Assembly: GCA_038522945.1 (NCBI GenBank)
Contig: JBCBJV010000011.1
Coordinates: 1-64,000 of the forward strand
Source of the DNA: MED-G105 sp038522945
GTDB lineage: Bacteria > Pseudomonadota > Alphaproteobacteria > Caulobacterales > Parvularculaceae
Direction: 5' to 3'
Length of the DNA stretch: 64,000 bases
A program made the translations under genes and the position numbers. The notes under the pieces were generated by a model. It saw only the letters and a program-made list of their open reading frames with translations. It ran no database searches and was not told the DNA's origin. Shown here in pieces: positions 34,207-43,566 of this stretch (position 1 is the first letter of the stretch; each line of letters begins with the position of its first letter).

Positions 34207-34474
34207 CGGTTGATGTTCCTAACTGAAATGCGTTCTGGTCGGTTACTCACCGCTTGCTGGTTGGCGAAAGGATAACCGAGGCAGTGGCGAGCCTTTCAAG
34301 CAAGCATCTATAGTCTTCTCACGACATACGCTTCAAGGCCTACCCAACAGATCGGCCCCTGCAGAATGGTCTTGGTAGATTGGCCCTTTTAGATTAGCCC
34401 TATTAGAAAAGTCCGGGGAGATTAGCCGTGACCAACCTAACCTGATCAGGCGACCGCGGCCGCTGGGGCAAGCG

Positions 34475-35254
34475 TTAGCCATCGCCGTCGTACTGGTCCA
34501 TTGCGGCCCTACCCGCACCAGTTGATAGCGTTGCCGGGCGCGGCGTTGCAATCTGAGGCGACAGGACCGGATGACGTGGGGCGCGGACCGCCCGCGCGAC
34601 GGGTCGGGCCATGTCCTTTGATGCTTCCACCATGATCACACCGCCAAATCCGGTGGTCAGCCTTGCGCCCGCCCGCTCCCAGGTGATGGCCACCCGCATG
34701 AGGTAGCGCGCGTCAAAGGGCGGGTAGAACAAAGCCGCATTCCAGGCTTCAGCCCGGAACATCGTATCGACAAGGAGTGAATTGAGCTGACCCTTCAGGT
34801 AGGGCCGTCCATGGGCAAAGGGTGTTGTACCCACAATGGACCACAGACCACGCCGATGGGAGGAGACAATAATCAGACGCCCATCATCCGTCAGTACACG
34901 CCAAGCCTCTCGTAGTAATCGACGCGGATCGCCCGCTTCTTCCAAGCCATGTAGGATGACCACCCTGTCAAGCGAAGCATCAGGCAACGGCCAGTGGTAG
35001 TCCGCAATTAGGGCTGCTGCGTTTTGCTCTTTCTGCGGCCAACGGATCACCCCTTGCGTCGCCGGAGCGAAAGACAGACGCCGGTCCGCCTCATCGAAGA
35101 CTTCCAGGATCGGCTCACAATGCCCGAATCCGGCAATACTCATCCCGTCAACCGACGGCCAAGCTTGGCGAAGCCGCGAGCGGATCATATCACGGGCAAA
35201 CGTACCGAGCGGCTCGTGGTAAAAATCGTGAAATTCAAGAATATCCGTACGCAT
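34475..35254 (-). CDS. Class I SAM-dependent methyltransferase
   Basis: 259 residues from ATG 35254; the longer frame (to 35425) would intrude on the divergent glyoxalase II leader. Motif I is degenerate (SIAGFGHCEPILEVF). Motif post-II/III resembles type 11 methyltransferases (LDRVVILHGLEEAGDPRRLLREAWRVL, then GRLIIVSSHRRGLWS). The C-terminal 50 residues are basic and Pro-rich. In alphaproteobacteria such a gene commonly sits divergently next to glyoxalase II, as here. The substrate is unknown. Confidence 0.8.
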   Translation of the reverse strand: MRTDILEFHDFYHEPLGTFARDMIRSRLRQAWPSVDGMSIAGFGHCEPILEVFDEADRRLSFAPATQGVIRWPQKEQNAAALIADYHWPLPDASLDRVVILHGLEEAGDPRRLLREAWRVLTDDGRLIIVSSHRRGLWSIVGTTPFAHGRPYLKGQLNSLLVDTMFRAEAWNAALFYPPFDARYLMRVAITWERAGARLTTGFGGVIMVEASKDMARPVARAVRAPRHPVLSPQIATPRPATLSTGAGRAAMDQYDGDG

Positions 35255-35418
35255 TGCATTTATCCGGATGAAGCATGCTGGTTGAACCCGACGCAACTGA
35301 CCGAGAAGCAAATGGAACAACAGCGCCTTCAAGTGAAAGTTATGCCGCCCAAGGTGCAGCCTTCCGCCGCTGGTGTTAACATGCCGTGAAGAAACGCTCA
35401 GCGCGAGAGGGTCAGGCC

Positions 35419-36186
35419 ATGCCAATTGAAATCAAGCAATTCCCGTGTCTTTCAGACAATTATGGGTTCCTGGTCCGAGACAGCCAAACTGGCAAGACCG
35501 CTTGCATCGACACGCCGGATGCGACCGCCATCAATGCGGTGCTGGACGAAAACGGCTGGTCTCTCGATTTGATCCTGAACACCCACCACCACCCCGATCA
35601 TGTGGGAGGAAATCTCGCCCTTAAAGAGAAATGGTCCTGTGAGATCGTCGGCCCTTCCGGTGAAGCGGCGCGCATTCCAGGCCTCGATCGACCGGTCGGC
35701 GATGGCCATACGGTAGACCTTGGGGTATCCCGTGCGGCCGTCCTGGAAACGCCAGGCCATACACTTGGCCATATTATCTATCACTTCGAAGACGACGACG
35801 TTGCTTTTGTGGGAGATACCATTTTTGCCCTGGGGTGCGGCCGATTGTTTGAAGGTACGCCCGCCCAAATGTGGTCATCCCTCAGCCGCATCGCCGACCT
35901 TCCCGGCAAGACCAAGCTCTACTGCGCCCATGAGTACACTGAAGCGAACCTGGATTTTGCCTTGAGCGTCGAGCCGGACCATGGGGCGCTGGTCGACCGT
36001 GGTCAGACTATTCGCCGTACCCGGGCAGACGGTCAGCCCACGGTCCCAACGACGGTCAGCCTGGAGCTTCAGACCAATCCATTCTTACGCGCACAAGACC
36101 CGACGCTGCAGTCATACCTCGGGATGACCGGGGCAGACCCGGTGGATGTGTTTGCGGAAGTGCGCAAACGCAAGGATGTGTTTTAG
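35419..36186 (+). CDS. gloB: Hydroxyacylglutathione hydrolase (glyoxalase II)
   Basis: 255 residues. It hydrolyses S-lactoylglutathione to lactate and glutathione, the second step of methylglyoxal detoxification. The metallo-beta-lactamase core is complete: THHHPDHVGG (His56, His58, Asp60, His61), GHTLGHIIYH, FVGDTIFALGCGRLFEGT and YCAHEYTEANL. The C-terminal HAGH domain (TNPFLRAQDPTLQ) confirms glyoxalase II rather than another hydrolase. The ATG at 35419 is chosen over 35386: GAGAGGGTCAGGCC precedes it and the family starts at MPIEIKQFPCLSDNYGFL. Confidence 0.95.
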   Translation: MPIEIKQFPCLSDNYGFLVRDSQTGKTACIDTPDATAINAVLDENGWSLDLILNTHHHPDHVGGNLALKEKWSCEIVGPSGEAARIPGLDRPVGDGHTVDLGVSRAAVLETPGHTLGHIIYHFEDDDVAFVGDTIFALGCGRLFEGTPAQMWSSLSRIADLPGKTKLYCAHEYTEANLDFALSVEPDHGALVDRGQTIRRTRADGQPTVPTTVSLELQTNPFLRAQDPTLQSYLGMTGADPVDVFAEVRKRKDVF

Positions 36187-36189
36187 CGT

Positions 36190-36223
36190 CTTACTTTCTT
36201 GGCGATCTTACTTTCTTGGCGAT
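36190..36223. repeat. Tandem 17-bp duplication
   Basis: CTTACTTTCTTGGCGAT occurs twice in a row (36190-36206, 36207-36223), followed by a partial third (CTTACTGGCG). It fills the spacer between gloB and the DMT transporter gene. Confidence 0.95.
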
Positions 36224-36256
36224 CTTACTGGCGGTATCTCCGGCCCACCACGTTCC

Positions 36257-37129
36257 ATGCGGCTCTTCTATCTCACGTCACTGACGATGATCGCGTTCGC
36301 CGGCAATTCGGTCCTGAACCGATTGGCGGTCGGCTCGGGCTCCATAGCACCAATTGATTTTGCCCTACTTAGACTGGTTGCTGGTGCCGTCACGCTGGGG
36401 GTATTGCTCGCCCTAAACGGCAAGCTGCGTCTGACCGGGTATAACGGTCCCGGTAGGACGATAGGACTTACCGAAATGACGGTGCCCATTGCAGGCCTAC
36501 TGGCCTATCTGTTTGGGTTTTCCCTCGCCTATCTCGGTCTTGACGCTGGTAGTGGTGCCCTGATCCTGTTCGGTGTTGTTCAGGTGACCATGTTCGCGGG
36601 CGCGCTCTTTAGCAGGGAGCATTTGCCGTCCCGACGGTGGGTAGGGGCGAGCCTCGCGTTCGGTGGCTTGACCGTTATGCTGTGGCCCACTGAGAGCGCC
36701 TCAGTCACCGTCATACCGGCGCTTTGGATGGTTTTGGCGGGCATCGGATGGGGCGTTTATTCCTTAGCCGGCACGCGCGAGTCCGACCCGCTGTTTGCCA
36801 CAGGCCGAAACTTCATTTTGGGATTACTCCCGGCGCTGACCATCATGGTGTGGTTCACAGACTTCGCGACCGCAAGCATAAAAGGCGTTATACTGGCCAT
36901 CCTCTCCGGCGCCGTCACATCGGGTCTTGGCTACGCCCTCTGGTACCAGGTGCTACCGGGCCTCGGCCCCTCTCGGGCCGCCATCGCACAACTCTCCGTA
37001 CCCGTCATCGCTGCACTACTCGGTGCGGCACTACTCGCGGAGCCGATTGGCACACGGTCTGTCCTGGCGGCGGTACTCGTCTTTAGTGGGGTTGCGGTTG
37101 CCAGCCTCGGACCGGCTCGCAGACCTTAA
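36257..37129 (+). CDS. EamA/DMT family transporter
   Basis: 290 residues, ten predicted membrane spans in two EamA repeats (first from MRLFYLTSLTMIAFAGNSVLNRLAV, second ending YALWYQVLPGLGPSRAAIAQLSVPVIAALLGAALLAEP). Drug/metabolite exporters of this kind move amino acids or metabolites; the substrate is unknown. The frame extends to 36146 inside gloB, but the conserved start is at 36257. The upstream CCGGCCCACCACGTTCC has no clear ribosome site. It lies downstream of gloB, across the 17-bp duplication. Confidence 0.85.
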   Translation: MRLFYLTSLTMIAFAGNSVLNRLAVGSGSIAPIDFALLRLVAGAVTLGVLLALNGKLRLTGYNGPGRTIGLTEMTVPIAGLLAYLFGFSLAYLGLDAGSGALILFGVVQVTMFAGALFSREHLPSRRWVGASLAFGGLTVMLWPTESASVTVIPALWMVLAGIGWGVYSLAGTRESDPLFATGRNFILGLLPALTIMVWFTDFATASIKGVILAILSGAVTSGLGYALWYQVLPGLGPSRAAIAQLSVPVIAALLGAALLAEPIGTRSVLAAVLVFSGVAVASLGPARRP

Positions 37130-37155
37130 GGCGCAATCCTCAGTTCCGAGGGGCT

Positions 37156-38022
37156 TCAGCTCTCAGCTTGGACGGCAAGAGCAGCAATGTCTGAAGACGA
37201 TGGGCGTCCTAGAATATCGCGGCTCGGTTCGTAACGAACGCGGAGTGTGCCGTCTTTGTCGACCCCGGTTCGTGCATTTTCGTCCGCGGAAAAGACAACC
37301 CGCTTGATGGTCAGACCGGCTTTACGACCTTCGGTCGCTGCCGCCAGCCCTTCTGCCGTTCGGACAATGGCGTCCGCAAGCACAGCATGATCGGCCACTT
37401 CGTCTGCGATGGGCGCGGGCGCTTCAAAAATGATCGGGCTTCCAACTGCGGCGCTCACCAAAGCGGTTGCATTCTGGAGCCGCCGCGCGACCGTCTCTTC
37501 ACCTACCGGCAAGAGCGATAAAGAGGGGTCATCCCCAAACGACTTTGAGGCGGCCCGACCCGTCTTATCGCCGGGAAGGTAAACTGTTGAGCCACCATAG
37601 GAGGTCAGCCGTAATACCGTGCCACCTGCCTCATTCTTGAAAATTGTATCCCCTCGGGACGCCCGGTTTGCAGAGAGAAGATGGATTTCTTCGGCAGGCA
37701 CTTCCTCATCGATCCGGCACCCGATGTCCTCATCCCCATCGGCACAAAGGAACTTGATCCGCGCTTCATCGCCATACCGCTCAAACAGAAAGACACGACC
37801 CTGGGCAGCGGTCACATAGCGCTGGACGACATCGCCGCTCGGAATGACGTCTGCGGAGGCATCACGAGAGCGCTCGCTGGTCAATGCTGCAAACGGATCG
37901 GTTTGCGCTAAGGCGTTCGTCGTGCTGGCAAGCCCAAGGAGCGCAATGAAAATAGACGCAAAGCCGCTTTGGGCCGCCTTACCTGGCCACCCGTTCGCGA
38001 CCGGGGTAAGTCTCGCCGACAC
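37156..38022 (-). CDS. DUF4908-like exported protein
   Basis: The frame has no ATG upstream of the signal peptide. The most likely start is the GTG at 38022 (289 residues); TTG at 38118 would also fit. The signal segment ASIFIALLGLASTTNALAQ is followed by RYVTAAQGRVFLFERYGDEARIKFL, GDTIFKNEAGGTVLRLTSYGGSTVYLP and a C-terminal KRVVFSADENARTGVDKDGTLRVRYEPSRDILGRPSS. The middle pattern GDxIFKNxxGxxVLRxTxxGGxTVY recalls DUF4908 proteins of Caulobacterales relatives; the function is unknown. It is convergent with the DMT gene. The start remains uncertain. Confidence 0.65.
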   Translation of the reverse strand: MSARLTPVANGWPGKAAQSGFASIFIALLGLASTTNALAQTDPFAALTSERSRDASADVIPSGDVVQRYVTAAQGRVFLFERYGDEARIKFLCADGDEDIGCRIDEEVPAEEIHLLSANRASRGDTIFKNEAGGTVLRLTSYGGSTVYLPGDKTGRAASKSFGDDPSLSLLPVGEETVARRLQNATALVSAAVGSPIIFEAPAPIADEVADHAVLADAIVRTAEGLAAATEGRKAGLTIKRVVFSADENARTGVDKDGTLRVRYEPSRDILGRPSSSDIAALAVQAES

Positions 38023-38154
38023 CGCGCCTATAGATTTGCAAATTAACACAACTGGTTCTCTTGTCCTGCACTTCGTCAGCGTGGACCTTAAAGAACCAAT
38101 TTGGCGAAATCCGGGCAATTGCCTAAAAATTTTCTTGACGGATCAGAAAAATCG

Positions 38155-38883
38155 CTAAGCGGCGATGTATTGACCGCCATTCGCTGTCAGCACCGAGCCT
38201 GTAATGAAGCCACAGCCGTCATCGGCGAGGAATGTAACGCACCGTGCAACGTCCTCGCTTTCCCCGAGCCGACCCACCGGGATCTGGGATTTGATTTTCT
38301 CAAGAACGCTCTCGTCCATGGCGGCGACCATTTCCGTTGCAATATAACCTGGCGCAATTGCGTTCACAGTTACCCCTTTGAACGCGCCTTCCTGAGCGAG
38401 TGCTCGGGTAAACCCGATCATGCCGGCCTTGGCAGCAGAGTAGTTCGTCTGACCCATTTGGCCTTTTTGGCCATTGATCGACGAAATATTGATGATCCGC
38501 CCGAACTTGCGCTCTCGCATGCCCGGGAAGACCTGATGGGACATATTGAAGACGCTATCGAGATCGGCGCGAATGACTTCCGTCCATTGGGCAGGGGACA
38601 TTTTGTGGAACATCCCGTCTCGGGTAATGCCAGCATTGTTGACCAGAATGTCGGTAGGCCCCTGATCCGCCTCTACCGAGGCAACGCCAGATTGACAGGC
38701 CTCGTAGTCGCCCACATCCCATTTGGCGACATTGATCCCGGTTTCAGCGCGGAACTTGTCCGCGGCCTCATCATTTCCGGCATAGGTCGCGGTCACGGCA
38801 CAGCCCTTTTCCTTGAGCGCTACCGAAATTGCTTTCCCAATGCCGCGCGTTCCTCCGGTGACGATTGCGTTGCGTGCTGACAT
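38155..38883 (-). CDS. phaB: Acetoacetyl-CoA reductase
   Basis: 242 residues, short-chain dehydrogenase. It has the NADP(H) motif TGGTRGIG (9-16), NNAG (82-85), catalytic Ser134/135 with Tyr148 and Lys152 (NYSAAKAG). It reduces acetoacetyl-CoA to (R)-3-hydroxybutyryl-CoA for polyhydroxybutyrate. MFHKMSPAQWTEVIRADLDSVFNM and GQKGQMGQTNYSAAKAG are the usual PhaB segments rather than those of FabG. GGGAGAAACGCCGAT precedes the ATG. It lies 160 bp downstream of phaA on the same strand. Confidence 0.93.
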   Translation of the reverse strand: MSARNAIVTGGTRGIGKAISVALKEKGCAVTATYAGNDEAADKFRAETGINVAKWDVGDYEACQSGVASVEADQGPTDILVNNAGITRDGMFHKMSPAQWTEVIRADLDSVFNMSHQVFPGMRERKFGRIINISSINGQKGQMGQTNYSAAKAGMIGFTRALAQEGAFKGVTVNAIAPGYIATEMVAAMDESVLEKIKSQIPVGRLGESEDVARCVTFLADDGCGFITGSVLTANGGQYIAA

Positions 38884-39042
38884 ATCGGCGTTTCTCCCGT
38901 GTTGGCGATCTTAGATCGGCTAATTATCGATGGTGGAAAGCCCTATCCAGTCGCCTCGACTACTTACTCGAAGCGATCGTTTAGGCGTACGCAACATTGG
39001 GCGTGGGTAGTGCCGAGCCCATCTTTGAGCTTTTCAGGATGC

Positions 39043-40218
39043 TCAGGCTTTTTCAACACAAAGAGCGACGCCCATCCCACCGCCAATGCACAAAGTAGCC
39101 AAGCCTTTCTTGGCGTCGGCCCGACCCATTTCATGGAGGAGCGTCGTTAAGATCCGGGCGCCGGATGCACCGATGGGATGACCGATTGCGATCGCGCCGC
39201 CATTTACATTGACCTTCTCTGGATTCCAGCCAAGTTCCTTGCCAACGGCGAGGGCTTGAGCTGCAAAGGCTTCGTTAGCTTCGATGAGATCGATATCATC
39301 GAGGGACCAGCCAGCCTTTTCCAATGCAAGCCGCGATGCGGGTGCTGGGCCGATGCCCATAATGGCAGGGTCTACGCCGCAATGAGCAGACGAGGCGATC
39401 CGGGCAAGCGGGGTGATCCCGCGCTTGGATGCCTCTTCCTCGGACATCACCACGAGCGCCGCGGCCCCATCATTGAGCCCTGAGGCATTGGCTGCCGTCA
39501 CACTTCCTTCTTTCGCAAACGCCGGGCGCAAGCCGGAGATGCCGTCAATGGTGACACCTTCGCGAATGTATTCATCCTCATCGAAAACGATCTCGCCTTT
39601 TCGGGTCTTGATCGTGACAGGAACAATCTCATCCTTAAACTTGCCCGCGCTTTTGGCCGCCTCAGCCTTGTTCTGACTGGCGACCGCAAAAGCATCCTGC
39701 TCTTCCCGGGAAATCTGATACTTTTCTGCGAGATTCTCCGCCGTCTGACCCATGTGATAGTCATTGAAAGCATCCCACAGACCGTCTTTGATCATGGTGT
39801 CGACCTGGCGAAACTCTCCCATTTTGACGCCATTGCGCAAGTGGGCGGCATGGGGTGCCATGGACATGTTCTCATGGCCGCCGGCAATAACAACTTTAGC
39901 ATCGCCGGTCTGGATCATTTGGGAGGCAAGCGCGACTGCTCTAAGGCCCGAGCCACAAACCTGATTGATTGTCATCGCTGGGCGTTCCTGCGGAATGCCA
40001 GATCCGATGCTTGCTTGCCGGGCGGTGTTTTGGCCTTGAGCTGATTGCAACACATGGCCCATGACGACTTCGTCCACATCGGCTCCAGCGACCCCGGCCC
40101 TTTCCAAGGCCCCTTTGATTGCTGTCTCACCAAGGGTGGAAGCGGGAACTGACGATAATGATCCGCCAAACGAACCGACACCGGTGCGGGCAGCTGAAGC
40201 AATCACGACTGAGCTCAT
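39043..40218 (-). CDS. phaA: Acetyl-CoA acetyltransferase (beta-ketothiolase)
   Basis: 391 residues. It condenses two acetyl-CoA to acetoacetyl-CoA. Catalytic residues are visible: nucleophile Cys88 in NQVCGSGLRA, His in GGAIAIGHPIGASG, and Cys377 in LCIGGGMGVA. Length and pattern are those of biosynthetic PhaA. AGGAAACACAAC before the ATG is a clear ribosome site. With phaB downstream and divergent phaR it forms the polyhydroxyalkanoate supply module. The synthase phaC is not in this window. Confidence 0.95.
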   Translation of the reverse strand: MSSVVIASAARTGVGSFGGSLSSVPASTLGETAIKGALERAGVAGADVDEVVMGHVLQSAQGQNTARQASIGSGIPQERPAMTINQVCGSGLRAVALASQMIQTGDAKVVIAGGHENMSMAPHAAHLRNGVKMGEFRQVDTMIKDGLWDAFNDYHMGQTAENLAEKYQISREEQDAFAVASQNKAEAAKSAGKFKDEIVPVTIKTRKGEIVFDEDEYIREGVTIDGISGLRPAFAKEGSVTAANASGLNDGAAALVVMSEEEASKRGITPLARIASSAHCGVDPAIMGIGPAPASRLALEKAGWSLDDIDLIEANEAFAAQALAVGKELGWNPEKVNVNGGAIAIGHPIGASGARILTTLLHEMGRADAKKGLATLCIGGGMGVALCVEKA

Positions 40219-40568
40219 GTTGTGTTTCCTTTGGTTGGCCTAGATGCGGGCTCTATTCGACGCCGAACGAAACGGCATTTGGCGGGACCCAAGAGGGCCA
40301 AAAAAACCCTATTGGATGAGATTATAGCAACGGTCGTCGAAGTAGCCCAAAATCGACACAGCCACCAACTGCAACGCAGCATTCGACGAATGTGGCGCTA
40401 TCTAGCGGAAATTCACCGAGTTTACCATGGGGGCGCGTATCCATCCGTAGGCTTTTGATTTTTCCGTGCTATACATGTTTTTGCACCCGCGACACGCGAT
40501 TGCAGCATTGGCTTGCAAAGGAGTTTCAACGACCCATGTGAGCCTTGTTTAGAGGAGGTCAGAAAGTA
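40219..40568 (+). promoter_or_regulatory. Divergent phaA/phaR control region with TTGCA repeats
   Basis: About 350 bp without a gene between divergent phaA and phaR. Three copies of TTGCA (40481-40485, 40500-40504, 40513-40517) lie 50-90 bp before the phaR start. PhaR proteins in other alphaproteobacteria bind TGC-rich sites and repress their own gene, so this cluster is the best operator candidate. No -35/-10 pair with normal spacing stood out. Confidence 0.4.
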
Positions 40569-41255
40569 GTGTCCGACAATAAATCCCCCAGGGCCAATGG
40601 CCGCTCCAAGTCGGGTGATGACGACGTCATCACGATCAAGAAATACGCGAACCGGCGTCTCTATAACACCGCAACGAGCTCCTATGTGACGCTCGACTAC
40701 CTCTCAGAAATGGTCAAAAGCGGTCAGGAGTTCACGGTCTTCGATGCCAAGAGCGGCGAAGATATCACCCGCTCGGTGCTGACCCAGATTATCTTTGAGG
40801 AAGAGAGCAAAGGTCAGAACCTCCTGCCGATCCAGTTCCTCCGGCAGCTGATTCAGTTTTACGGCGATAACCTTCAAAACTTTGTGCCATCTTATCTGGA
40901 GATGAGCATGAACGCCTTTGCTCAGAACCAGGAAAAAATCCGCAGCCAGATGATGGGCGCTTTTTCCGGCAACCCAGCCTATTCGTTTTTTGAAGAGACC
41001 GCCAAGCAAAACATGGCTCTTTTTGAGCAAGCAATGCAGATGTTTGGCGGACCGATGGCTGCGAACATGACGGCGGCGGCGCGCAATGTGGGCGTGCAAC
41101 CAATGGGAACTGGCACGCCTGGAACTCCGGGTTCCCCGGACGCGAACACGGCGGCGCGGGAAGAAGCTGTGCGGGCAGAGACTGAAATCCAGGCGCTGAA
41201 AGCTGAGATTGAAACCCTGCGCCAGCAGCTACAATCAATCAGCACACCTCAGTAA
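40569..41255 (+). CDS. phaR: Polyhydroxyalkanoate synthesis repressor PhaR
   Basis: 228 residues. The start is the GTG at 40569, nine bases after a strong AGAGGAGGT; the frame upstream has only a TTG. The PhaR DNA-binding domain begins with ITIKKYANRRLYNTATSSYVTL and continues DYLSEMVKSGQEFTVFDAKSGEDITRSVLTQIIFEEE. A PHB-accumulation-regulatory helix region follows, then a Gly/Pro/Thr linker (PMGTGTPGTPGSPD) and a C-terminal coiled coil (AEIQALKAEIETLRQQL). It senses the polymer granule, and free PhaR represses phasin and PHA genes. It is divergent from phaA. Confidence 0.95.
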   Translation: MSDNKSPRANGRSKSGDDDVITIKKYANRRLYNTATSSYVTLDYLSEMVKSGQEFTVFDAKSGEDITRSVLTQIIFEEESKGQNLLPIQFLRQLIQFYGDNLQNFVPSYLEMSMNAFAQNQEKIRSQMMGAFSGNPAYSFFEETAKQNMALFEQAMQMFGGPMAANMTAAARNVGVQPMGTGTPGTPGSPDANTAAREEAVRAETEIQALKAEIETLRQQLQSISTPQ

Positions 41256-41306
41256 GCGAGGAGGCGCGTCATGCCCCGCATGGCGGCACTCTGGTCTTCC
41301 TGAGAT

Positions 41307-43058
41307 TTAGCGAAGCGCGGCAGGTGGCTCGTTTGGTGCCCCGTCTGGCAACCAGGCAGGGTTCGTTTCTGGTCGGCCGATCAAGAACCCTTGAAGATAG
41401 TCAACGCCTAGACCCTTGAGCAGCATCGCATCGGCTTCATTGTCGACCCATTCGGCAACGGTCTGCATACCGAAGTTCCGTGCTAAATCCAAAAGCGTCC
41501 GCACGAAGAGCTGGTTCTCCCGAGATGACGCCACACCTGTGACGAACGAGCCGTCGATCTTCAAGATATCAATGTCGAGCGCTTTTAGATTGCGGAAGGA
41601 CGTATAGCCGGCGCCAAAATCATCGATGGCAAAGCTCGATCCAACTTTTTTCAGCTCAGAGACGAATTCAATCGAGGCGTCAATGGCATCGATCACTTGG
41701 GTTTCGGTGAGCTCAACAGTGATGCGCCGGGCCAGTGCCTCGTAATTGCGCAAAAGGCCCAGATAGCCTTCCGCCCAGACAGGGTCTTTGACTGTCTCCA
41801 TGGAGACGTTCACGTTCATCTTTACGTTCGGACAAACGGTCAGCGTGTTGATGGCGAGCTCCAACACGCGCCGGTCCAACAAGTGGACCAGGCCGAGGCG
41901 TTCAGCGGCCGGAATAAAATCGGGTGCCGGAACCTCACTCCCATCATCAGCCCGCATTCGGATCAAACACTCAAACTTAGTCGGCGTCTCACCCAGGTCG
42001 TTGACGATGGGCTGGAAGGCCAACCGGACACGGCGCTCATTTAAGGCGGTCAGAATGACGTCCGACATATGGGAGTTCCGCCGACGCATGGTCACTATAT
42101 CAGTTTTTTCCGAAAACGCAGACCAGCTGGATCGGCCAAGTCGTTTGGCCTGATCGAGCGCGGCTTCGGCATTTCCCATAATGCCGTTGGCATTTTCAAC
42201 TTCGTCAGGCAAATGGATCGCACCAAGACAAATGGAAGTTGCAACGGCGCCCTTAGATGTGTCCACCACGTCCTGGCGAACCGCGTTCAGGAGATCGATA
42301 CAAATTTGACGGACTTCTTCCTCGCTGGCATTCGAGACAACGATCCCAAACTTTGTCCCCGCGATACGACCCGCAGCAGTATTTGCGGGCAAGGTCTCTT
42401 CGATCCGGCGAGCAACTTCCTTGATCACCTCATCGGCGGCGTCAAATCCAAAGTCGGCATTGATCGCCCCAAGATCGTCAATCCCGGCAAGCAAATACGC
42501 ACCGGAGCCTGCCTCAACGTCCATGCGCTGCATCGCTTGAGCGAGTGCCACACGGAGCTGCGACCGGTTTAGCGTGCCTGTGAGATCGTCATGATAGGCT
42601 TGATGGTGAAGCGCTTCGACGTGGCGGCGCTCGCCTTCAATGGATCTCAAAACGCCGATCAGACGCGGCTCGCCAGCAACGGAAATCCAACCGCCTCGTT
42701 CTTCGAACCAGGCAGGATCTCCGTGTTCAGTGGTAATACGGTATGTACACGAATAATCGCCGCTAGTCGCAGCAAATGCCGCTCGTCGCGAGGCAGGAAT
42801 ATCGTCGATAATCGCGGCTTCGTAGTCCTCTAGGCTGAGGCTCCCCACACCAAGGGTGGGGCCCAACAAGCGCGATGCCGAAGACGCATCCGACCAGACG
42901 ATTTGGCGCGCGCGCGGATCAAACTCGAACATTGCCTGGTGTGCGGCTGGCTCCAGGTCTGTGACTTGTGGCTGGGACCAAATCTGAGTTGATGTCGCCC
43001 CCGGTTGCAAAGGCGTTCTGCCCGCTGCCACGTCATCTTTCTGCGCCTGATTCGCCAT
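41307..43058 (-). CDS. PAS-like / degenerate GGDEF / EAL protein (c-di-GMP phosphodiesterase)
   Basis: 583 residues, no membrane span. N-terminal PAS-like part (about 40-150), then a GGDEF domain (150-320) whose signature is AGTKF (233-237), so a cyclase activity is not expected. The EAL domain (330-570) is catalytically complete: ECL (363-365, Cys for Ala), NVS (417-419), ELTE (449-452), DDFGAG (479-484), Lys500, Glu536 and QGF (556-558). The protein probably degrades c-di-GMP, with the dead GGDEF as a GTP or partner sensor. It is monocistronic. Confidence 0.9.
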   Translation of the reverse strand: MANQAQKDDVAAGRTPLQPGATSTQIWSQPQVTDLEPAAHQAMFEFDPRARQIVWSDASSASRLLGPTLGVGSLSLEDYEAAIIDDIPASRRAAFAATSGDYSCTYRITTEHGDPAWFEERGGWISVAGEPRLIGVLRSIEGERRHVEALHHQAYHDDLTGTLNRSQLRVALAQAMQRMDVEAGSGAYLLAGIDDLGAINADFGFDAADEVIKEVARRIEETLPANTAAGRIAGTKFGIVVSNASEEEVRQICIDLLNAVRQDVVDTSKGAVATSICLGAIHLPDEVENANGIMGNAEAALDQAKRLGRSSWSAFSEKTDIVTMRRRNSHMSDVILTALNERRVRLAFQPIVNDLGETPTKFECLIRMRADDGSEVPAPDFIPAAERLGLVHLLDRRVLELAINTLTVCPNVKMNVNVSMETVKDPVWAEGYLGLLRNYEALARRITVELTETQVIDAIDASIEFVSELKKVGSSFAIDDFGAGYTSFRNLKALDIDILKIDGSFVTGVASSRENQLFVRTLLDLARNFGMQTVAEWVDNEADAMLLKGLGVDYLQGFLIGRPETNPAWLPDGAPNEPPAALR

Positions 43059-43160
43059 AACACCGCTCGCTACTTTCCAGCGAAACTACGGGGCACGAGT
43101 AAATAAAATTAAAACAAAACCGCGCGTCTTGGAGGCAGGAAATTTGCTCTTCCACCACTC

Positions 43161-43496
43161 ATGTCGAGGATTAGCAACCCAAGTGCACAGAACTTTCCCG
43201 TGACGGCACACCTTCGTCACGTGCGCGCTAGGGCGTTACCAAGCCGGGTTTCGCATTATGGTGCTTCAGAGCCGGCACCTTCGAATGGTGAGTCGGAAGA
43301 AGTTGCGCCAATTTATCGTGGACAGCAGGTGATGTGGCGAAGTGCTATGCCGCCACCATCATCTTCAGCTGTGCCGATCCGGGACGCTCACCGTCTTCGC
43401 GAAACGAACCGGAACGGTGCCTACAATCGCCGCGCTAGGGTCGAGAGTGGCCGATCAACCCCTCGCTTAGGTGAGCGGATCAATCTGATCGTCTGA
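43161..43496 (+). CDS. Doubtful small open frame in a 508-bp spacer
   Basis: The 43059-43566 spacer holds one frame of 111 residues (MSRISNPSAQNFPVTAHLRHVR...), rich in Arg, Ser and Pro, with no ribosome site, no signal peptide and no family I recognise. It may be a real basic protein or chance. Nothing else was seen in the spacer. Confidence 0.25.
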   Translation: MSRISNPSAQNFPVTAHLRHVRARALPSRVSHYGASEPAPSNGESEEVAPIYRGQQVMWRSAMPPPSSSAVPIRDAHRLRETNRNGAYNRRARVESGRSTPRLGERINLIV

Positions 43497-43566
43497 ACAT
43501 CGTCGAAAACTGGGACCCGGGCGCTGCTTGTCCAGTCAGCCCCGCGGTCACAAACGTCCTCAATAT

